64,000 bases of DNA from Rhizobium etli CFN 42 (GTDB taxonomy: Bacteria; Pseudomonadota; Alphaproteobacteria; Rhizobiales; Rhizobiaceae): the NCBI RefSeq assembly GCF_000092045.1, contig NC_007765.1, positions 124,001 to 188,000 on the forward strand, given 5' to 3'. Position 1 is the stretch's first letter, and each line of letters opens with the position of its first letter. The notes below the pieces were generated by a model. It was not told where the DNA came from, did not search any database, and saw nothing but the letters and a program-made list of their open reading frames with translations. The position numbers were made by a program, and so were the translations under genes. Positions 61,884-64,000 of the stretch are shown here, one piece after another.

Positions 61884-63037
61884 TGAAAGCCGTTTCCGAC
61901 GACGCTGCCGAACAGGCGACCTTCCAGGTTCTGACCCGGGCGCTCGACAAGCTCCTGGCGCCTATCCGCTTCCTGCTCGAGGATCCGAGCGTTTCCGAAA
62001 TCCTAATTAACGGGACTTCCGACATCTTCGTCGAACGGCGAGGCAAGCTCGAGCGTGCCGATACACGTTTCGCCAGTCGCGAGGATCTGGAATCGGCGGC
62101 GCGCAGCATTGCGCAGTTTTCCGGCAAGCGCCTGACGCCGGAGGAACCGAGCGTGGAAGCCCGTCTGCCGGATGGTTCGCGCGTGCAGATGATCCAGCCG
62201 CCCGCCGCCCGCACGGGGCTCTGCATCTCCATCCGCCGCTTTCTGAGGGAACATCGCAGCATTCGCGACCTCGTCACTCAGGGCAGCCTGACGGAGGACT
62301 CGCTGTCATTGCTGCAGGCAGCGGTCGGGTTGCAGAAGAATGTCATCATTTCCGGTGGCACCGGGACCGGCAAGACGACGATGCTGAACGCGCTGTCTGA
62401 AGCCTTCGCCGATCATGAGCGTGTCATCGTCATCGAGGACACGTCAGAACTGCAGATCCGCAAGGAGCACGTCGTCTATCTCGAGGTCACCAAGCCCGAC
62501 AGGTTCGGTCGCGGCGGCGCCAGCATTCGCGAGCTGTTCCGCTCTTCATTGCGAATGCGACCTGACCGCATCATCGTCGGCGAGTGCCGCGGCGGGGAAG
62601 CGCTTGATATGATCCAGGCGATGACATCGGGCCATAGCGGCAGCCTTTCGACGGTGCATGCCAACACGCCCTATGACGCCCTGCATCGCCTGGAAACCCT
62701 GGCGCTGATGTCCGATATCGACATGCCGCTGCGGCCGCTGCGCTCGCAGATCGCCTCCGCCGTCGACGTCGTCGTCCAGATTGCCCGGTTCAAGCGCACC
62801 GGACGGCGACGCGTCATCGAAATTTCCGAGATCAAGGGCCTCAATGATGACGGCCAGTATATCGTCGAGAGCATCTACAAGCTCGACGGCGGCGGCCATT
62901 CCAATGCGGATGGAGAGTTGCGCTGGACAGGCGCCGTGCCGAGCTTTGCCACGGAAGCCTTTGAGGAGTTGGGAAGCAGCCAAGTGGAGCTCCCGAGCTG
63001 GATGAAACCCGTGGCGACCGCTCACCGTCCTCAGTAG
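61883..63037 (+). CDS. Second CpaF/TadA-family secretion ATPase
   Basis: A 384-residue CpaF without an FHA domain. It has the N-terminal VSEILINGTSDIFVERRGKLE motif, Walker A GGTGTGKTT (158-166), EDTSELQI and Walker B RPDRIIVGECRGGEA. The start at 61883 shares a base with the stop of the 43-residue gene. It is divergent from the Tad operon, which has its own FHA-fused CpaF. The two may serve different steps, or this one may serve a separate small system. Confidence 0.9.
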   Translation: MKAVSDDAAEQATFQVLTRALDKLLAPIRFLLEDPSVSEILINGTSDIFVERRGKLERADTRFASREDLESAARSIAQFSGKRLTPEEPSVEARLPDGSRVQMIQPPAARTGLCISIRRFLREHRSIRDLVTQGSLTEDSLSLLQAAVGLQKNVIISGGTGTGKTTMLNALSEAFADHERVIVIEDTSELQIRKEHVVYLEVTKPDRFGRGGASIRELFRSSLRMRPDRIIVGECRGGEALDMIQAMTSGHSGSLSTVHANTPYDALHRLETLALMSDIDMPLRPLRSQIASAVDVVVQIARFKRTGRRRVIEISEIKGLNDDGQYIVESIYKLDGGGHSNADGELRWTGAVPSFATEAFEELGSSQVELPSWMKPVATAHRPQ

Positions 63038-63058
63038 AGGCGGGTTCATCTCCCTGGC

Positions 63059-63793
63059 CTAACCTGCGATCTTCTGCCAGACGGAGACATGCTGATCGCT
63101 GACCTTTGTGAACGGCTCCTTTTTCCAGCCGCCCCATCGGTCCTTGAGTTTCAGGCCGGCCAGCCGCGCCATGAGATCGAATTCCGCTGGCCATGCGTAG
63201 CGAAACGGGACCGAGAAGCGCCTGTAGTTTCCGTCCCGGATCCGGATGTGATGGGACGTGAAATTCTGGCTTACCACGTCGTACTCATCGACCCCCCAAT
63301 GCGTCTCGGTGCGGTCGAACGCCAGGATCGTCTCGCCGAGCGGAAGCCGCTGAAGCGGCGGGACGCCAACCTCGATCAGGAAGTGCCCGCCAGTTTCAAG
63401 GTGCGCGGCCGCGTTCAGAAAACAAGCGACCTGGGCTTCCTGCGACGTCAGGTTGTTGATCGTGTTGAAAGCCAGATAAACGAGGGAAAAGCGCCTGTCG
63501 ACACGGGTTGTCGCCATGTCGCCGATCACCACCGGAATGTCCGTGCCGCCCTCTTTGGCGCGAAGGCGAGACACCATCGCTCGCGAAAGCTCGATGCCTT
63601 CTACCTCTATCCCTTTCCGCGCGAGAGGCAGCGCCAGGCGCCCGGTACCGATCGCGAACTCCAGCACGCGCCCGCCTCCTGCGTATTCGGCCAGGAGATC
63701 GACCGCCGGATCGACGACCTCCAGGGCCGAGATCCCGTCGGCGTCATCGTAGGTAGCCGCGACCTCATCGTCAAAAAAACCATCGTCGTGCAT
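63059..63793 (-). CDS. SAM-dependent methyltransferase
   Basis: A 244-residue class I methyltransferase with the SAM motif VLEFAIGTGRLALPLA and following acidic position (VEGIELS). The start is ATG 63793 with GAGG upstream; a longer frame is unlikely. It resembles the widespread small-molecule methyltransferases; its substrate is unknown. It faces the end of the second CpaF gene and lies 46 bases after the DUF1127 gene. Confidence 0.85.
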   Translation of the reverse strand: MHDDGFFDDEVAATYDDADGISALEVVDPAVDLLAEYAGGGRVLEFAIGTGRLALPLARKGIEVEGIELSRAMVSRLRAKEGGTDIPVVIGDMATTRVDRRFSLVYLAFNTINNLTSQEAQVACFLNAAAHLETGGHFLIEVGVPPLQRLPLGETILAFDRTETHWGVDEYDVVSQNFTSHHIRIRDGNYRRFSVPFRYAWPAEFDLMARLAGLKLKDRWGGWKKEPFTKVSDQHVSVWQKIAG

Positions 63794-63839
63794 CTTTCTT
63801 ACCTCTCTGATAGCATTTGCCTGAGGACCGGTGGTGCCA

Positions 63840-64000
63840 TCACCTTGCCCGCCGCTTCGCGGGCAAAGCATCAGTTGGTCCTAGCGATCGCACCAGCTCG
63901 CCAATCTCGTGGCGCGCGACGCCTATGTCTTCCAGATCGCGGTCCGACAGCCACTGCAGTGCCTGTTCCGTTTCGCGCCGTTGCCACCAGCGGATGAGGG
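63840..64000 (-). CDS. DUF1127 (YjiS-like) small protein, N-terminal end outside window
   Basis: The last 53 codons of a minus-strand gene reading LIRWWQRRETEQALQWLSDRDLEDIGVARHEI, the DUF1127 signature, with an Arg-rich tail ending at TGA 63840-63842. DUF1127 proteins in alphaproteobacteria are small basic proteins linked to RNA turnover and phosphate or stress responses. The gene runs off the right edge of the window. Confidence 0.85.
   Translation of the reverse strand, partial: LIRWWQRRETEQALQWLSDRDLEDIGVARHEIGELVRSLGPTDALPAKRRAR

Noticed and set aside
1..64000. CRISPR arrays, rRNA operons and intact insertion sequences
   Set aside because: No regularly spaced repeats, no rRNA-like sequence and no transposase gene with inverted ends was seen in the window.

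Overview
The window looks like a Rhizobium genome, most likely from the R. leguminosarum/etli group. The evidence is GC-rich coding with GCC/GGC/ATC-type codon use, DUF982 and DUF1127 genes, a rhizobial intergenic palindrome, and a biuret hydrolase whose catalytic residues fall at the same numbers (D36, K142, C175) as in BiuH of R. leguminosarum bv. viciae 3841. Whether the replicon is chromosome or plasmid cannot be told.

Layout. 1-4319: a GGDEF/EAL protein cut by the window edge and a periplasmic tail-specific protease gene split by a one-base frameshift. 4513-11084 (minus): a nitrogen-scavenging operon with a BMP-type ABC importer, biuret hydrolase, a second cysteine hydrolase (triuret-hydrolase-like) and a cupin. 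A divergent GntR regulator follows, and there is a sigma-54 promoter overlapped by one copy of a repeated GTGYATGCAA box. 12365-22178 (minus): a second nitrogen operon that opens with a sigma-54 promoter and a guanidine-I (ykkC) riboswitch. It continues with an ABC importer, two DUF1989 proteins, a biotin-dependent carboxylase of the urea/guanidine carboxylase family and allophanate hydrolase. The riboswitch argues that the carboxylase acts on guanidine and that the DUF1989 pair is the carboxyguanidine deiminase. Biuret and guanidine then both arrive at allophanate, and the only allophanate hydrolase seen is in the guanidine operon.

22565-38960 is an exported proteolysis locus. It holds a caspase-Sel1 protein, a lipoprotein with an S74-type domain, a propeller-NlpC/P60 protein on the opposite strand, two small proteins, then a compact co-directional run: DUF4384-OmpA, caspase-DUF4384, trypsin-(pseudo)caspase-DUF4384, a serpin, and a membrane pseudokinase with a sulfatase-modifying-factor-like end. 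The serpin reactive loop resembles that of antithrombin (Arg-Ser), and the neighbouring trypsin domain has the Asp of an Arg/Lys-specific pocket. This looks like a protease, caspase and matched inhibitor set and is the most unusual part of the window.

38961-49931 is a mosaic of small regulators and enzymes: a DUF982 protein, a tautomerase, two LysR regulators, an ArsR-SRPBCC pair, a VOC protein, a phosphotransferase, NmrA and SDR oxidoreductases, an SDR gene remnant, and an adenylate cyclase gene broken by an in-frame TGA. 50447-63037 holds a Tad/Flp-type pilus cluster on the minus strand (pilin, prepilin peptidase, TadE/G-like proteins, CpaB, an FHA-like-CpaF fusion, TadB, TadC, an FHA protein) with no secretin, TadZ or TadD in view. 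A second CpaF ATPase is divergent and preceded by a 43-residue membrane peptide. The window ends with a methyltransferase and a partial DUF1127 gene.
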